From assembly GCF_040054535.1 (NCBI RefSeq), contig NC_090780.1:14026501-14090500 (forward strand): a stretch of 64,000 nucleotides of DNA, in the 5' to 3' direction. Shown in pieces: positions 12,205-24,099 of this stretch. The position numbers were made by a program, and so were the translations under genes. How positions within the stretch are numbered: the stretch's first letter is position 1; every line of letters begins with the position of its first letter. This DNA comes from Antennarius striatus (Eukaryota > Chordata > Actinopteri > Lophiiformes > Antennariidae). Below the pieces are notes generated by a model. It was not told the origin of the DNA, did no database searches, and saw only the letters and a list, made by a program, of their open reading frames with translations.

Positions 12205-13620
12205 TATATGTAGTGATTTCTGAAGCATGACTGATGGTGAGGTTTAAAAATCTCAATGATTTAGCAGAAAGTTTACATCCATGCATTATATAGTATGCAA
12301 AGATGAGGTTTTTGGGCATTGCAACACTTCATTTCAATAGCTGGCTGGAGGCTCCACTTGGTACAGTAGAAACCCATTGTCTTAGGGTAAGGACCCATGA
12401 TATGGGAGGACACTGTGCAGATCTTACATAACACTGACCCATTAAGTCCTTGTTGAGTTGACTACTCACACATGGTACATTGTCTTGGATAATTCATAAT
12501 GTAATATTGTGATTTTTAGTGGGTTAATCATTGATAATCTTTTTTCCTTGAGTGAAAAAGCTCTTGCCAGTAGTGTTCCTACCTTCCCCACTGACTACTA
12601 TGCTAGACATACAGTTTTAATCCTGAAAAAAGAGGCAGAAGTTATATTTCAGAGTGAGACTTCTGACTTTCATAATGCATGGGCATAAATGATGTTACAA
12701 ATTCCATATTAGTGCGCCCTCGTTCTTTGCGATTAAGGAATCTGCAATCGAGATCGGAATCTATTTATCTTATTATTTACAGTAATTTAAACATTTATGA
12801 ACCGTCCCCATATTGATATTAAACCTCCTTCTATCTGTGTTATCTTTTCCCACACTCTTATTGACTGTTTGAAGCGCTTTTGTGTCTCACGAAAGTCCAA
12901 GACTGACGGAATGTAACGCACTTCCGGGTGCTGTCAGCCAATAGAATGTGCGTACGATATCACATGACTGCCGGCCAACAATGAGGGTGGAGTCGTGAGC
13001 GTTAATACGTGAATGCGCAAGGGTGCACTGTATACACACAAAAATATGCACATGTTAAGTGCTGAGGCCCACTCTGCACACTCGGCCAATTTATCATCAC
13101 ACAAATAAATCCTTTGCGCAGGAATACGAAACACCCCCTGAGGTCTTTCCTGAAAGATGGACTGGAATGATTAAGTCAGCATTGTTCTGGTTATCCAGGG
13201 GTCAGAATGCCTGGGAAACACAACATGTACCTCTGAACACACAATCACACTCATTGCTCTGCACATTGTCTTTTGTCTTCTTTTGTTCAACATTTCACAG
13301 CTGACTACCAGGGAGCCTCTACCTGTAAGACTAGTGAACCAGAAGTGCACGCTGTGTTCAAGTGCTGATCATTTAATCCCACCATTGCCTGAATCTAAGG
13401 TCCTTTCTTCCAATCCATAATCCCAGTGCAGAACTGGAACATCAGAGATTAGTATGTGATTAGGCTGCAACAGTCCAATGGTCTGAGCTTGCTGCTCTAC
13501 TCTACCTCAGCTTTGTCTGGGTTGGCACACCACTCCGATTAGTCGGGTCAACTGCCTCTCACAATGAAATTTCTATCTTGATTTGTAAATCTAAAGATCT
13601 CTCAGTTACCTGTGTTTGAC
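12205..13620. other. Intergenic DNA with a possible DNA-transposon fragment
   Basis: Positions about 12,715-13,030 are GC-richer and contain GCGCCCTCGTTCTTTGCGAT and CCGGGTGCTGTCAGCCAATA. This looks like a degraded interspersed element or a CCAAT-containing promoter fragment, but no open frame supports either. The rest is unremarkable. Confidence 0.3.
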
Positions 13621-13629
13621 TTGCTAAAT

Positions 13630-14095
13630 CTCATGAAGGGGTTGTATTGTAATTGTCAATGTTTGCATGTTTGTCCATCCGTTCGTCCATTCATCCATTA
13701 GTCCACAAAATATCTTCAAAGCCATTGCAGATAGAAAGATGAAACAAAAACTACAATACTCGGGCAGCAAAAGGGATGAAAATGAAATGATGACCTTGAC
13801 CTTGAGAAAGCTAGGTCAAGGTCAAATTTAAACTTTTTTACACTCAGGAACCGGATAAGATAGAAAAAAGAGGGAGAAGGCCAGTGTGAGTAAGACCATA
13901 GATCAAAGATAGTGCTTTGATCTACCTATGCACTTGCTTTGACCATAAATCAAAGCTAGTGCATAGCTTTTACCTACCCTGAAAGGTCAAAGCTATGCAC
14001 TAGTTAGGTACTACGTTCAGGGTACACTTGCCTACCCTGAAAGTAGGTCAGGGTAAGTCGCGGGATGTTGCAGTCTCTGACTGCCTTGGTTCTAA
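13630..14095 (+). mobile_element. Helitron-like non-autonomous element, copy 1
   Basis: Same family as the copies at 26,930, 31,602, 39,441 and 40,588. The 3' end has the hairpin GCAGTC-TCT-GACTGC (14,070-14,084), 7 nt, then CTAA (14,092-14,095) followed by T. This fits the Helitron 3' rule of hairpin then CTRR|T. The 5' end is degraded. The body has the shared words AGATAGAAAGATGAAACAAA, GATGACCTTGACCTTGAGAA and nested CAAAGCTAGTGCATAG palindromes. Confidence 0.65.
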
Positions 14096-14134
14096 TTTTA
14101 ATCATTGTTTTTGCAGTATTTTAAAGCCATTACT

Positions 14135-14465
14135 AACACCCAACACCAGGATGGATAGCATCAGGAATGAGTACATAAGAGAGACAGCACATGTTAGAGG
14201 TTTTGGAGATATAGTCAGAAAGGCCAGACTGCGATGGTTTGGAAATGTCCAGGGGAGAGATAGTGGATATATATTGGTAGAAGGACACTGAATTTTGAAC
14301 TACCAGGTAGGACTAGAGGAAGGCCAAAGAGGAGGTTTATGGATGTAGTGAAAGAGGACGTGAAGGTAGTTGGTGTGAGAGAAGAGGATGCAGAAGACAG
14401 GGTTAGATGGAGGCAAATGATTCGCTGTGGCGACCCCTGAAGGGAAAAGTCGAAAGGAAAAGAAG
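14135..14465 (+). mobile_element. LINE reverse-transcriptase 3' fragment (RTE-like)
   Basis: The plus strand encodes the C-terminal end of a fish LINE ORF: SIRNEYIRETAHVRGFGD, then ARLRWFGNVQ, then after a frameshift RPKRRFMDVVKED and finally a CGDP-like ending before AAGGGAAAAGTCGAAAGGAA. The same protein end is seen on the minus strand at 31,730-32,016. It is 5'-truncated and inactive. Confidence 0.75.
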
Positions 14466-14469
14466 TCTG

Positions 14470-14940
14470 ACAGCCAACACCAAATATGTTTTTCTTTGCT
14501 CAATGCCAATCATGGCAAAAACACAAATTTGGTTTAGGGCTAGAACTGAAGTTATTATGTTTTCTTACTGTTTTCCATTTACACATAGCTTTCATAGTAA
14601 TGGTCGCCCAAAAAGTTGCTGCTATAGGGCCAGGTTGGTAACTAAGAATTAAGTTATGCTGCAAAAGTGCACTGAAAAATTAGGCGGTTTTTTTTTCAAA
14701 AGTGGATCCTGTTAAAGGCAAAGGCAAAAATCACAGTTTCATCCTCTATGTTTTTTTCTGTGCTCACACCATCAGCAGCATCAATGCTGTTTACTCACTT
14801 ATTATCTGCTGCCAAAGTGTAGGACAATATGGGTTCCCTATGGAATGGGTTCTGTTCATCTGTGCATGGCTGTGTTCATTTAAAAGTGGATGAAAATTTT
14901 CAAAGGCATTAATGTAATTGCTGCAGAAGATTGACAATCT
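14470..14940. other. Intergenic DNA, nothing recognised
   Basis: No gene or element recognised. Confidence 0.5.
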
Positions 14941-14964
14941 TTTTTTTTATTTAATTTTTTAAAT

Positions 14965-15332
14965 TTTATATACTGGTTTCCTCCCCAAAGGGAAATTAAG
15001 AAAGCACACTCTAGCAAGTGGTTCAAACGCATGCATACATATTTTAGTGAGTACAGGTTCCTGTAGCACACACACACACACAGACATAAGGGGGCCTGCA
15101 GGCATGCAAGGGAGGTACAGTGGCAGGTAGCTCCTTCTTGGTGCGCCTCAAATGAGCAATTTGTAAGGGGGACGGCACCTTGCTCAAGGGCACCTCGGCA
15201 GTGCTCCGGAGGTGAGCTGACCTCCCACTGTCAGCTCACCTCCGGGAGCGGGAGCAGGAATCGAACCGCCAATCTTGAAACATAGGACGACCGGCTCTAC
15301 CATCCGCTCTACAACTGAGCCACTGCCGCCCC
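14965..15332 (-). mobile_element. tRNA-derived SINE, copy A
   Basis: Minus-strand copy. The head near 15,332 reads GGGGCGGCAGTGGCTCAG, the box-B-like GCGGTTCGATTCC lies near 15,270, and a body with GAGCTGACAGTGGGAGG is followed by the AATTTCCCTTTGGGGAGG tail. The same family occurs at 16,079 and 35,122, with partial copies at 15,740, 36,886 and 10,065. Confidence 0.85.
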
Positions 15333-15334
15333 TA

Positions 15335-15735
15335 AATTTCAGTTATTAGTCCTCTCTTAATGCAAGTTTGTTTTTGGTCTGAATGGGGTCTCATGTGGTG
15401 AATTATCATGATCGCAAGTGTCCAGCTTCTAAAGAGAATTCACATCCAAGTACATGTCAAACTTCAGAGTTCATTGCTAGGAGAATTTCAACCCTACTCA
15501 GAGGACACACTGTTGTTGTCATGGCATATGTGTAATGTGTGCTTCCAAGTTGTAAACATGGTACTTCAGTCTCTGCAATCTGCCAGTCATGCCGAGGACA
15601 TAGATGAAGGATATTTTATCTTTTTTTTTTATACGGTCATCTCAAACTTATTTGGATTTATTAAGCATTTTTTGAATCAGTTTTGTATTGCAGGAGCTCT
15701 GTCCATTAAATCTGGTGTTGGGGGTAGGCCAGTTC
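15335..15735. other. Intergenic DNA, nothing recognised
   Basis: A 115-codon frame covers part of it, but it shows no recognisable domain, and its end runs into the next SINE fragment. Confidence 0.45.
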
Positions 15736-15739
15736 AAGG

Positions 15740-15910
15740 CTCATGTGGACCATAAAGTTCAGGGTATGAACTGGCAGTGGGAGGTGCAAGTTCATCTCCT
15801 GAGCACTGCTCTTGAGCAAGACACCGCCCCCTCACAAATTGCTCATTAGGCTCACTACGAAGGAGCCGCCTGCTGCTCTACCTCCCAATATTTTCATGCC
15901 TGCTGGCCCA
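15740..15910 (+). mobile_element. tRNA-derived SINE body fragment, copy B
   Basis: Contains CTGGCAGTGGGAGGTGCAAG and CTTGAGCAAGACACCG, parallel to the body of the copy at 16,079. The tRNA head is missing and the fragment ends in the adjacent GT array. Confidence 0.75.
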
Positions 15911-15915
15911 AAGTT

Positions 15916-15934
15916 TGTGTGTGTGTGTGTGTGC

Positions 15935-16003
<69 letters not shown>

Positions 16004-16010
16004 TGTGTGT
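15916..16010 (+). repeat. (GT)n microsatellite
   Basis: About 47 GT units with a GCGC interruption near 15,932 and one GTAT. Confidence 0.97.
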
Positions 16011-16078
16011 ACATGTGTTACAAATAATCACAAAAAATATTTATATATATATACATTTATATACAGTATATACATTTG

Positions 16079-16482
16079 GGGTGGCAGTGGCTCAGCGGTA
16101 GAGCAGCAGTCTTCAGACCAGACATCGCCCAGACATCGGCGGTTCGAATCGTACTCCCACCAGACATCCTCGGAGCGTGAGCTGACAGTGGGAGGTGCCA
16201 GCTTACCTCCAGGGCACTGCTGAGGCGCCCTTGAGCAAGGCGCCGTCCCACTCACAAGCTGCTCATTTGGGGCGCACCCCAAAGTCGCAACCCTTCCCTC
16301 TGCCTCCCCATGTACCAACAGTTGTACTAACCGCATGCCTACGGGTCCCTAGTGTGTGTTGTGTTTGTTCAGGGGCCTGTACACAACTTTGTATGCATGG
16401 TTTGATACATATACGCATGTAAAAAAGAGTGTAAAGATAATTTCCCCATAGGGGATCAATAAAGTTGACTTTCTTTCTTCTT
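16079..16482 (+). mobile_element. tRNA-derived SINE, near full-length, copy C
   Basis: Begins GGGTGGCAGTGGCTCAGCGG (box-A-like), has box B GCGGTTCGAATCG near 16,140, a conserved body and the tail ATTTCCCCATAGGGGATCAA followed by TAAAGTTGAC and (TTC)n. It is the best reference for this family in the window. Its tail contains AATAAA. Confidence 0.88.
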
Positions 16483-16639
16483 TATATATTCACTGTATAG
16501 TAGATAATTGTGCAATTGAAATACCAATATTCAGTTTTTACTGAACATTGGTTCAGGTGTTACATATATTAAAAATACGAAAATGTAATAAGAAAGAAAC
16601 TGCTTATGATCAATTTCCTTGTCATCTACGTATTTATGT

Positions 16640-16765
16640 TCTCAACTGTCAGTGGCTTTCAAGTTGCAAGAACTAGATGAAAACAGAAAAACAGCCGGTC
16701 TCCAGAACAACAAGGACGATGAAACTTGCAAGTTCACTGCAGAACAATTAAAAGAAAAATACCAT
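16640..16765 (+). other. Coding-like stretch, unidentified
   Basis: One plus frame reads FKLQELDENRKTAGLQ...ETCKFTAEQLKEKYHQ, a hydrophilic, helix-prone composition unlike neighbouring random frames. I recognise no family. It could be an exon or an old transposon gene fragment. Confidence 0.2.
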
Positions 16766-16879
16766 CAGTGTTTTGTTTTCGTGTCTAGTATTTTTCCTGT
16801 TCTCCCCTCCCCCTGCGCTCTTCCCTTCCTCTTTGTTTGCTTGATCTGCTCGAGCCTCTCCTACATACTTTGCTCCTCC

Positions 16880-16930
16880 CAACGACCAATACGGATCTGT
16901 GATTGGCTGGTTTTTAAAGGGGGCGGGATT
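16880..16930 (+). promoter_or_regulatory. ip6k2: Likely ip6k2 core promoter
   Basis: A CCAAT box (16,886-16,890), an inverted CCAAT (ATTGG, 16,902-16,906), a TATA-like TTTTTAAAGG (16,911-16,920) and an Sp1-type GGGGGCGGG lie within 50 bp, about 400 bp upstream of the ip6k2 start codon. The start of transcription is inferred. Confidence 0.5.
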
Positions 16931-17326
16931 TTTTGGGTGCGTATGCTGTTTTTCCCTGTCAGCTATAACGTCAGTTTCATTTACAGAAAAGAGAGCGTCG
17001 CGAAGGTTACGTCCATTGCCTGGAAACGTTTTAAGCAGCTTTGAAGCTGTTGTTGTCCCGTTTTATGACACATTCAAACCTAAAGAGTATCCAATTCAAC
17101 GGAGGAGTTTTATAAACTGTCCTCCGACGAGGAAATAAGGGATTTTGCCGCTGTTTGTCTTTCTTGTCCGTCCCTTTGTTTTTCACTGCTGCGTTCGGTT
17201 TCAGTGGCGCCCTCTTGTGATTCAAGCGGTAAAAGCTCTAGGAACGGGAATCTGACGAACTGCCGAGCCTCTTGCCTCCCGAACGACGTGGGTCCCCCCC
17301 GCTCAGTTATCCGATGCGGAGTGAGG

Positions 17327-17891
17327 ATGAGTCCCGCTCTGGAAGCCCTCATGCAGGCGGACGGGACTCCTTATCTCGGAAAAGGAGTAATGCTTGAACC
17401 CTTCGTCCATCAGGTGGGAGGCCATTCGTGTGTGCTACGATTTGGGGAGCAAACAATCTGCAAGCCGCTCATCCCCCGGGAGCACCAGTTCTACAAGAGC
17501 CTTCCACCGGAGATGAGGAAGTTCACCCCCCAGTATAAAGGTAGGAAGCCCTCCATCCTCAACCTGGAGACCACGTTGGTTGTCATGTTGGCTGTATGTG
17601 TTATGTTTATGTGAATCACGTGTTAGGGTTTTTTTTGTCTATTTATTGTTTGTGTTAATTCATGTACATCACACGTTATACATTCGTTTCAATCAGAAGG
17701 CTAAAATGTTTGATTTTGGGAGTGGATTCGATGCTGTGGTTGCGGTGAGGCCTCATCGAACATGATGTCCGGAACAGCAACACTGGTGTTTTTTCTATTT
17801 TTATCGGGGGACATGGAGGTTTTTTCGTTGGTTGTTAAATGTTACTTGAGTACATTGGCACTCAGTGTGAAAGCTACCGCAGGGTTCAAGG

Positions 17892-17985
<94 letters not shown>

Positions 17986-20900
17986 GTACTTGGTGGACAG
18001 GAGGGAGGGGATTCAAGTGGTATTTAAACTGATGGCCTGGCTATTTACCAGGAGGAGGCACCTCCGGAGCTTTTTCTATGGCCCTGTCAGTTTCTGTTGC
18101 AGGATGAGATACACTTCCACCTAAACAAAATTTAAACAAACCTACCAGTCTGCAGTTCACAATCATCTGGTGTATTATAGGAATGTGGTCATACCAAATT
18201 CTCCATACTCCATGCTTCATTCTCTCACATGCTTTTCATTGGAATATCGTGTTACCCAGATGTCTCCAGGGTCGAGCACAGTCATCATGAACCTAGTACA
18301 TACAGATAGTCATCTCACGGCAGCGATATGACGGAGGTAAGATGCTGGTGTGGTATCTGACTCTCCGATAATGCTGCATGGGACTAAAAAAAAGACACAC
18401 TAGCACATGAGGAGTGGGATTTGGAGATAAGAGTGGAGGATTTCTTGCGACTTCAAATGCTAATGCTCATGGTGACATATGACTAATTCTCACTGTGTGT
18501 TAATATAATGCAGCAATATAGAATTATAAAGCGATTGTAATAGCTTCTGGGACACCCTTGTGTAAACTGTTTGTTTTTTTTTGTAATACAATTAATGCAC
18601 ATTAAAAGATGTCTAGCAATCAGTGTAGATTAAGCAAAGGGTGCACAGGATTGGACTTCCAGGTAACAGACCTGAAACAGGGACTGGACAAGCAGGACTT
18701 CGGAATCTAAAAAAGGATTAGCATTGATAGTGATCTGCAATTCTGCTCGGCCACTGCCAAAACATTATGGTCAGTTTATCCTTATCGGATTGTGAAGATC
18801 ACAACGATTGCTCTTTTTTACTATTTAATGGGCCCTTCTCGTGAACTACAGTATGTCAGCGTGACTCACAGGTTCCCACACTTACAAAGGTGGCATGATG
18901 ACGGCGCAGTTTACCAGGACAGGCTCAGAGGCAGGGCCTTCCTGCTAGTCGGTGATGTCAGTGCGCATGACATCAGCCAGGCTACGGGCTGCAGAAGAGC
19001 TGAGGATGCCGGGCCCTTCTGCCCGCCATTTAACAGGCATTTCTGATGCGTTTTTTAAACTGGCTCTGTCCGCTAAGGATTTTTTCTGAGTAAAATGCAA
19101 TCGATCCTGTTGTTTCATTGTTTTTGATTTGTTGTTTTGCTACCACTTTTGTTGGTGGATGCAAAGTGTATCATGCAATTTGTTCTATGTTGTGTTGTGC
19201 AGCTTTCAGTCTCAGCTTGGACCACTTCCCCTTTTCCTGTGGCTTGTCTGTATCAGCTGCTGCAGCTGCGATGTTTATTCTCAGTGTTTCACCTCCCCCA
19301 CGCTGTGCAGACACTGGCGATGTGCAGGCCCTTTTAGGGACTTTCAGTGGGTGCTGAAGGGGGTCTACTACAGTGTCGGTTTAGTGGGATTAAAGTTTAC
19401 TGTTTCCGTTTTGCCTGTCTACTCCTCTTGATATAGCTGAGGTTGATGTCTAATCATACTACAAAAAACAGCTTCAATGCAGGCTTACTTGTTGTTTCAT
19501 GGGAAACCTGTGGTCTTGAATAGAATAACTTTAAATTATAGTACAGTGCGAGTTATTTGAGAAGTGGATGAGGAATACTTCTCTGGGGGCCACTTAGCTG
19601 TTAGATATTTGTGTAAGTCAGAAATGATCCGCTATTTTAATTTGGGTTTTACACTAATTTAAAACGTCATTGATTATCGTATTGTAGTTATTAAACAAGC
19701 ATTTACTCATTTTGAGTAAACAGTTTTGTTTTGCTTGGCATTTAGTGTCTTGCTTCTTCAGGAATATACCATATGAACACTGATAGGTGATCCTCCACTA
19801 ACTAATGTCCCTTTTAGACATCACATCTTTGTTTTATGTTTGTAACATCAACATCCACATAGCATTCAATGTCTGCATGTGTAGACGATTATCATTTTAT
19901 GAATTATGATTATAGTATTACTCAAAATCACTCTCTTGCTCTTTTTTTCACTCTTGCAGGTGTAGTGTCAGTAAGTTTTGAAGAGGATGAGGAAGGGAAC
20001 CTTTGCCTCATTGCCTACCCCCTCCATAGTGAATCAGGGGACCTGGAAAACAAAGATCCCTCTGCAGACGGGGAGCCCAAGAGCAAGATACTGAAGTGGA
20101 GCAACAAGAAACAGTCCTCATTGCTTATGGAAAATGAAAACTACAGCAAGGACAGGGCTCGACACAGCCGTAAAGACGACAAGATCATGAGGTGAGGGCA
20201 CCTGCTTCGGCACTGTGATGTTTTTATGAACAATAAGACACTTGTGAACAATTTCTGTACTCCCAAAGCTGAGATTTCCCTGTGTTGTCACCTTTTCAGT
20301 TATAATCGTGATGAGATTCCTCAGCAGCAGCAGGCAGAGGTCCTGTACTTCAGCCTAGATGAAGGCAACATGGTGTCACAGATCAAACACAATCCATGGA
20401 GTCTCAAATGTCACCAGCAGCACTTACAGCGGATGAAGGAGAACGCGAAGCACCGTAACCAATACAGTATCCTTTCATGAATGAACCGCAGCCGAGGTAT
20501 ACTGTGACAGGGGTCTCAGATGTTGATATAAGCATGATGCTCTTTCGCTTAAATCCTGAACAATAATCACACGGCAGGAGTCGACCCTAACCAAAAACAC
20601 TCCCCATATGCTTGGTGTTAGCTATGCAGACTTCGTCTTTTGTTAATAACATTTACAAACAGCCTCTTGTTTTATTTCTGACACCTTCTGGTGCTAGTAC
20701 TATATTACTATGTGCAGAAACGTATGTACGACAGGAAAAAAAATTGTGCATTCTTTGTGTTATTTGATATTACAATTCAACTATTCAAAACTCAGTACCC
20801 GTCCCAGAACACACTGACATATAAGTATTAGTTTTGTATGGCCATATGTTCCTTAACTCCCTTTACAGAATTTATTCTTTTGGAGAACCTCACTTGGTGC

Positions 20901-21737
20901 TACACAGTACCATGCGTCTTAGACTTAAAGATGGGAACTCGCCAACATGGGGATGACGCATCAGAAGAGAAGAAAGCCCATCAGATTCGCAAGTGTCAGC
21001 AGAGTACATCAGCCTCCATCGGAGTACGTCTTTGTGGCATGCAGGTAAGTTTCAACACAGTTGCTCTGCTTTGATATCCTGAGAGGTTAGTTACATGTGG
21101 AACTGTAGTGCTAATGTGTCTTTGTGACTTTCAGGTGTACCAGTCAGACTTGGGCCAGCTGATGTTCATGAATAAGTACCACGGCCGTAAACTGACCCTT
21201 GCTGGCTTCAAGGAAGCTATCTACCAGTTTTTCCACAACGGGCGTCGTCTGCGCCGGGAGCTGCTGTCCCCAGTTCTGCGCCGACTCAGAGAACTGCAAG
21301 CTGTCCTGGAGTCCTGCGAGTCCTACCGCTTCTACTCCAGCTCTCTGCTCGTCATTTACGATGGAGATACTCCCAGGACATCCAGTAGACCCAGACACCG
21401 TGGTGGGGAAGACGGTGACGAGGATGAGCTGTCTGATGAAGAAGAAGAAGAAGATGAAGAGGAAAGGGGTGCCTTTGGTTACCCTCGTTCCTCCTCATCT
21501 GGTAGCAGCGCCAGTGTGGCCGGAGGGAGCAGCAAGAGCGTTAGCGGTCGCTCCCAAAGCACAGGAGAAGCAAGCAGTCCGATGGTAGATGTGCGCATGA
21601 TTGACTTTGCTCACACCACTTGTCGGCACTATGGAGAAGACAGTGTGGTACACGAAGGTCAGGACAGTGGCTTCATCTTTGGGCTCCAGAACCTGATCAC
21701 CATCATTTCCCAGCTGGAGGATCATAGTACTGACTGA
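17327..21737 (+). CDS. ip6k2: Inositol hexakisphosphate kinase 2
   Basis: Five coding exons: 17,327-17,540; 19,960-20,191; 20,300-20,466; 20,869-21,044; 21,135-21,737. Together they give 463 residues; the human protein is about 426. The enzyme phosphorylates inositol hexakisphosphate to the pyrophosphate IP7 (PP-InsP5), in the nucleus and cytoplasm. The start is the ATG giving MSPALEAL, as in vertebrate IP6K2 (MSPA...), not the in-frame ATG at 17,204. The N-terminus has [16 protein letters not shown]. The inositol-kinase signature PCVLDLKMG (PxxxDxKxG) is at 219-227, SSSLL at 331-335 and the catalytic-lobe IDFAHTT at 419-425. An acidic run (355-373) and a Ser/Gly-rich run (382-411) account for the extra length. 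All junctions are GT-AG and in phase. Identification as IP6K2 rather than IP6K1/3 rests on the N-terminus. Confidence 0.96.
17892..17988 (+). repeat. (GT)n microsatellite in ip6k2 intron 1
   Basis: About 48 GT units with one GTGC interruption, 350 bp after the first coding exon. Confidence 0.97.
18840..19050. other. GC-richer island in ip6k2 intron 1
   Basis: Locally GC-rich, with a CRE-like GCATGACATCAG near 18,964. An 84-codon plus frame spans it but matches nothing that I know. It could be a regulatory element or an alternative exon; this is only a guess. Confidence 0.2.
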
Positions 21738-22764
21738 GTTAGCTAGAGTCAGCAGTGTTCTAGATTTTCATCATGGGAAGAGCCCACTGAGGTGAAACCC
21801 TGCTTGTCTAAGGGTCATCATCCTTACGCCTACAAAAGGGTTCTGACCCTCCTGAAGTTGGATGGAACGTCAGATACCTCAGGGCCAAGGGAAGGGCTCG
21901 CGTGGTCGTTGCTGAGCCCTCCCCTATCTGCCAGAGAACAGGGCTGTCTGTGCCGGTATTTGCACTTTCCTCTTTTTGGGACTGGTCCTTTTCTTTGTTA
22001 AAGTGGTAGAAAAGGTGTTTTTCCAAGCAGGATCTTTCAACAAACACAGTGACTCCTGTAGCATCCTGAGGCCTCCCTAACTCTGGTATAGACAGTTCTT
22101 TATTATGTTCTCTCCAAGAGAGAAAGAGTGAACCAGAGGTTGTTGAAGCTCAAGTGTAGTTTTAGGTGTCAGACATGGTGCTTTACCTGTGAAATCGCAT
22201 TTTTTGTTTGTTTTGGATTACATTTGGACTGCTGGTCCATAACAGCACAGCACATTATTAGTGGATAAGTTGCCTGTAACATGCTGACCATGGCTGGATA
22301 GGTCAGCAGCCTTGTAGCAACTTAAGCTCTTGAGAAGGACATTTTGTATTTCTGTTTGTATATCTTTAGACAAGCACTTGGATTACACTTTCTGGTGGAC
22401 GAACAAAATCATTAAGGGACTTACTTTCTCATTGTTCTCCCCTGTACCTTTTTTTGCCTATAAATGATTTTGTTATGTGGTTGATGTCCTTGTTTTGTCA
22501 CTGTCTTTGTTTTCATCTGCTTTTCTCCTCTTCATTCCTGAAACTTTGACTAAAAGGAAAATATATTGATTTAAAACACTAGTTACAAATATATAGAGGC
22601 TATTTATTTGAAAGGATTGTTTAAAACTTGGGATAATGGAAACCTCTACATTCCATATTACCACTCTTAATCTTCTGCTCTGATACCAATTTATTTTTAT
22701 TTTATTACTATTGCAAGAGCCAATACCTCTCTTATATACCTGTGTGTTCACAGTGTCTTGGAAA

Positions 22765-22770
22765 AATAAA
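22765..22770 (+). promoter_or_regulatory. ip6k2: Polyadenylation signal of ip6k2
   Basis: AATAAA about 1.03 kb after the stop codon, followed by GT-rich sequence. The interval 21,738-22,790 is therefore the likely 3' UTR. Confidence 0.7.
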
Positions 22771-22799
22771 GGCATTCATTTGTGGTAAAAATCACTTGT

Positions 22800-24095
22800 T
22801 TGTCTGGTATTGATTCAAGCTGTATAGTGTCTGAAATGCTATTCATTCATGGGAAGTGAAGTGTGTAAATACTAGCTGACAGCATATACATGAGTTGCCA
22901 CAACAAAAGGAGGCAGTGATGTCAAAACCTGCTTTTGTGTTGAATCCCATAGAAAACGGTTAACTATTACCTCATATGAGTTTTACAATACAAGTGCAAG
23001 CATCACTTTGTTTTCTCTCTTCATTACACTAACTGCTGAGGACTGAAAGAGCTATATGCAGGGTCTTTCAGACATGTCTGAACTCTGAGCATGTGGAGAT
23101 TAGTCAGTGTCAGGTTAAATAAGCTACTTTGTCTTCTGGGCTAAGAAATAAAAAGAGTCTTGGGATGGTGAGATTTAGCATAATTATGCTTATAATATTT
23201 TTATGTTTCCCTGGAGGTGCAGGAGAAGGTTACGTAAATATCAATTATGGTTTATTTGTTTTTCTGGATGATATCCTGCAAAAATGGCAACAGATGAGGA
23301 TAAATGTTTGCTATGGAGTTGGTTTATTGAGGTGGATTTAAAAAAATTCTACATTAAAAAATTGGACCTTTGACCTTTTTTTAAAAAAAAAAAAGCACAT
23401 TGCAAATATGAAAAATAATAAAGGCCAAAACAAAATATAAGTACAGTACTCAGATATGGATAACTCATAACATTCCACCACTAAGACAAAGATCCTGATT
23501 GAATGCAGATCTTGAAGATTAAAATGTGTAATATGTTTTCACAAGTATGCTGAAACATTCTGAATTCAAAGTTTCCTAAACTCACTAGAGTGAATAATAA
23601 CAGTAACAGAGTTCATCATTAAGCAGTTTAGGTTTTTAGCCTGGCTGCCATTCTGTGACATCATGGAGAGATTTCCACCAGGGGTCAGATTATCCATTTC
23701 AAACAAGAAACAAAGTCTTCCATTAAGCTGCAACACTAACATGGAAGAATTACAAGGCGCTAGTCAACAACCACAAACAGCTGAGAAGCGATGACCTCAG
23801 TCGACTGTTCAAATACTGAACTCTGTAGTGAAAGTTGCAGCAACTCAGGATCAGCAGCTTTGTTGTCAGTCCTAATTGCATTTCCAATAGTTGAAGACTG
23901 GAGATAAGTATGGTATGTAAACAGAAACTGGCTGTATTTCTAGGATACTGTTACTCTTCAGCACCACGGTAGACCCATTTTAAATAAATGGCTGGCTCAT
24001 TGCTGACAAATGAATGCATTTCTCTGTGCTGGCGTAGCGTACATATCTGCTGCCAACCTTAAAGAAGGTCATGGAATGTTGTTTGATTAGTGCTT
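22800..24095. other. Intergenic DNA, nothing recognised
   Basis: AT-rich. A frame of 70 codons at 23,129-23,341 has no domain. No mobile element that I can delimit. Confidence 0.5.
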
Positions 24096-24099
24096 ATAC

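Noticed and set aside
15260-15332. tRNA genes suggested by box A/box B sequences (also 16,079-16,150 and 35,370-35,448)
   Set aside because: The heads are fused to conserved SINE bodies and tails and are repeated; no mature tRNA cloverleaf with a proper acceptor end was seen.
17204-17326. Upstream in-frame ATG as ip6k2 start
   Set aside because: The extra 41 residues match nothing, while the ATG at 17,327 gives the conserved MSPA N-terminus.
21199-21588. 129-codon plus frame inside ip6k2 exon 5
   Set aside because: Out-of-frame shadow of the last ip6k2 exon.
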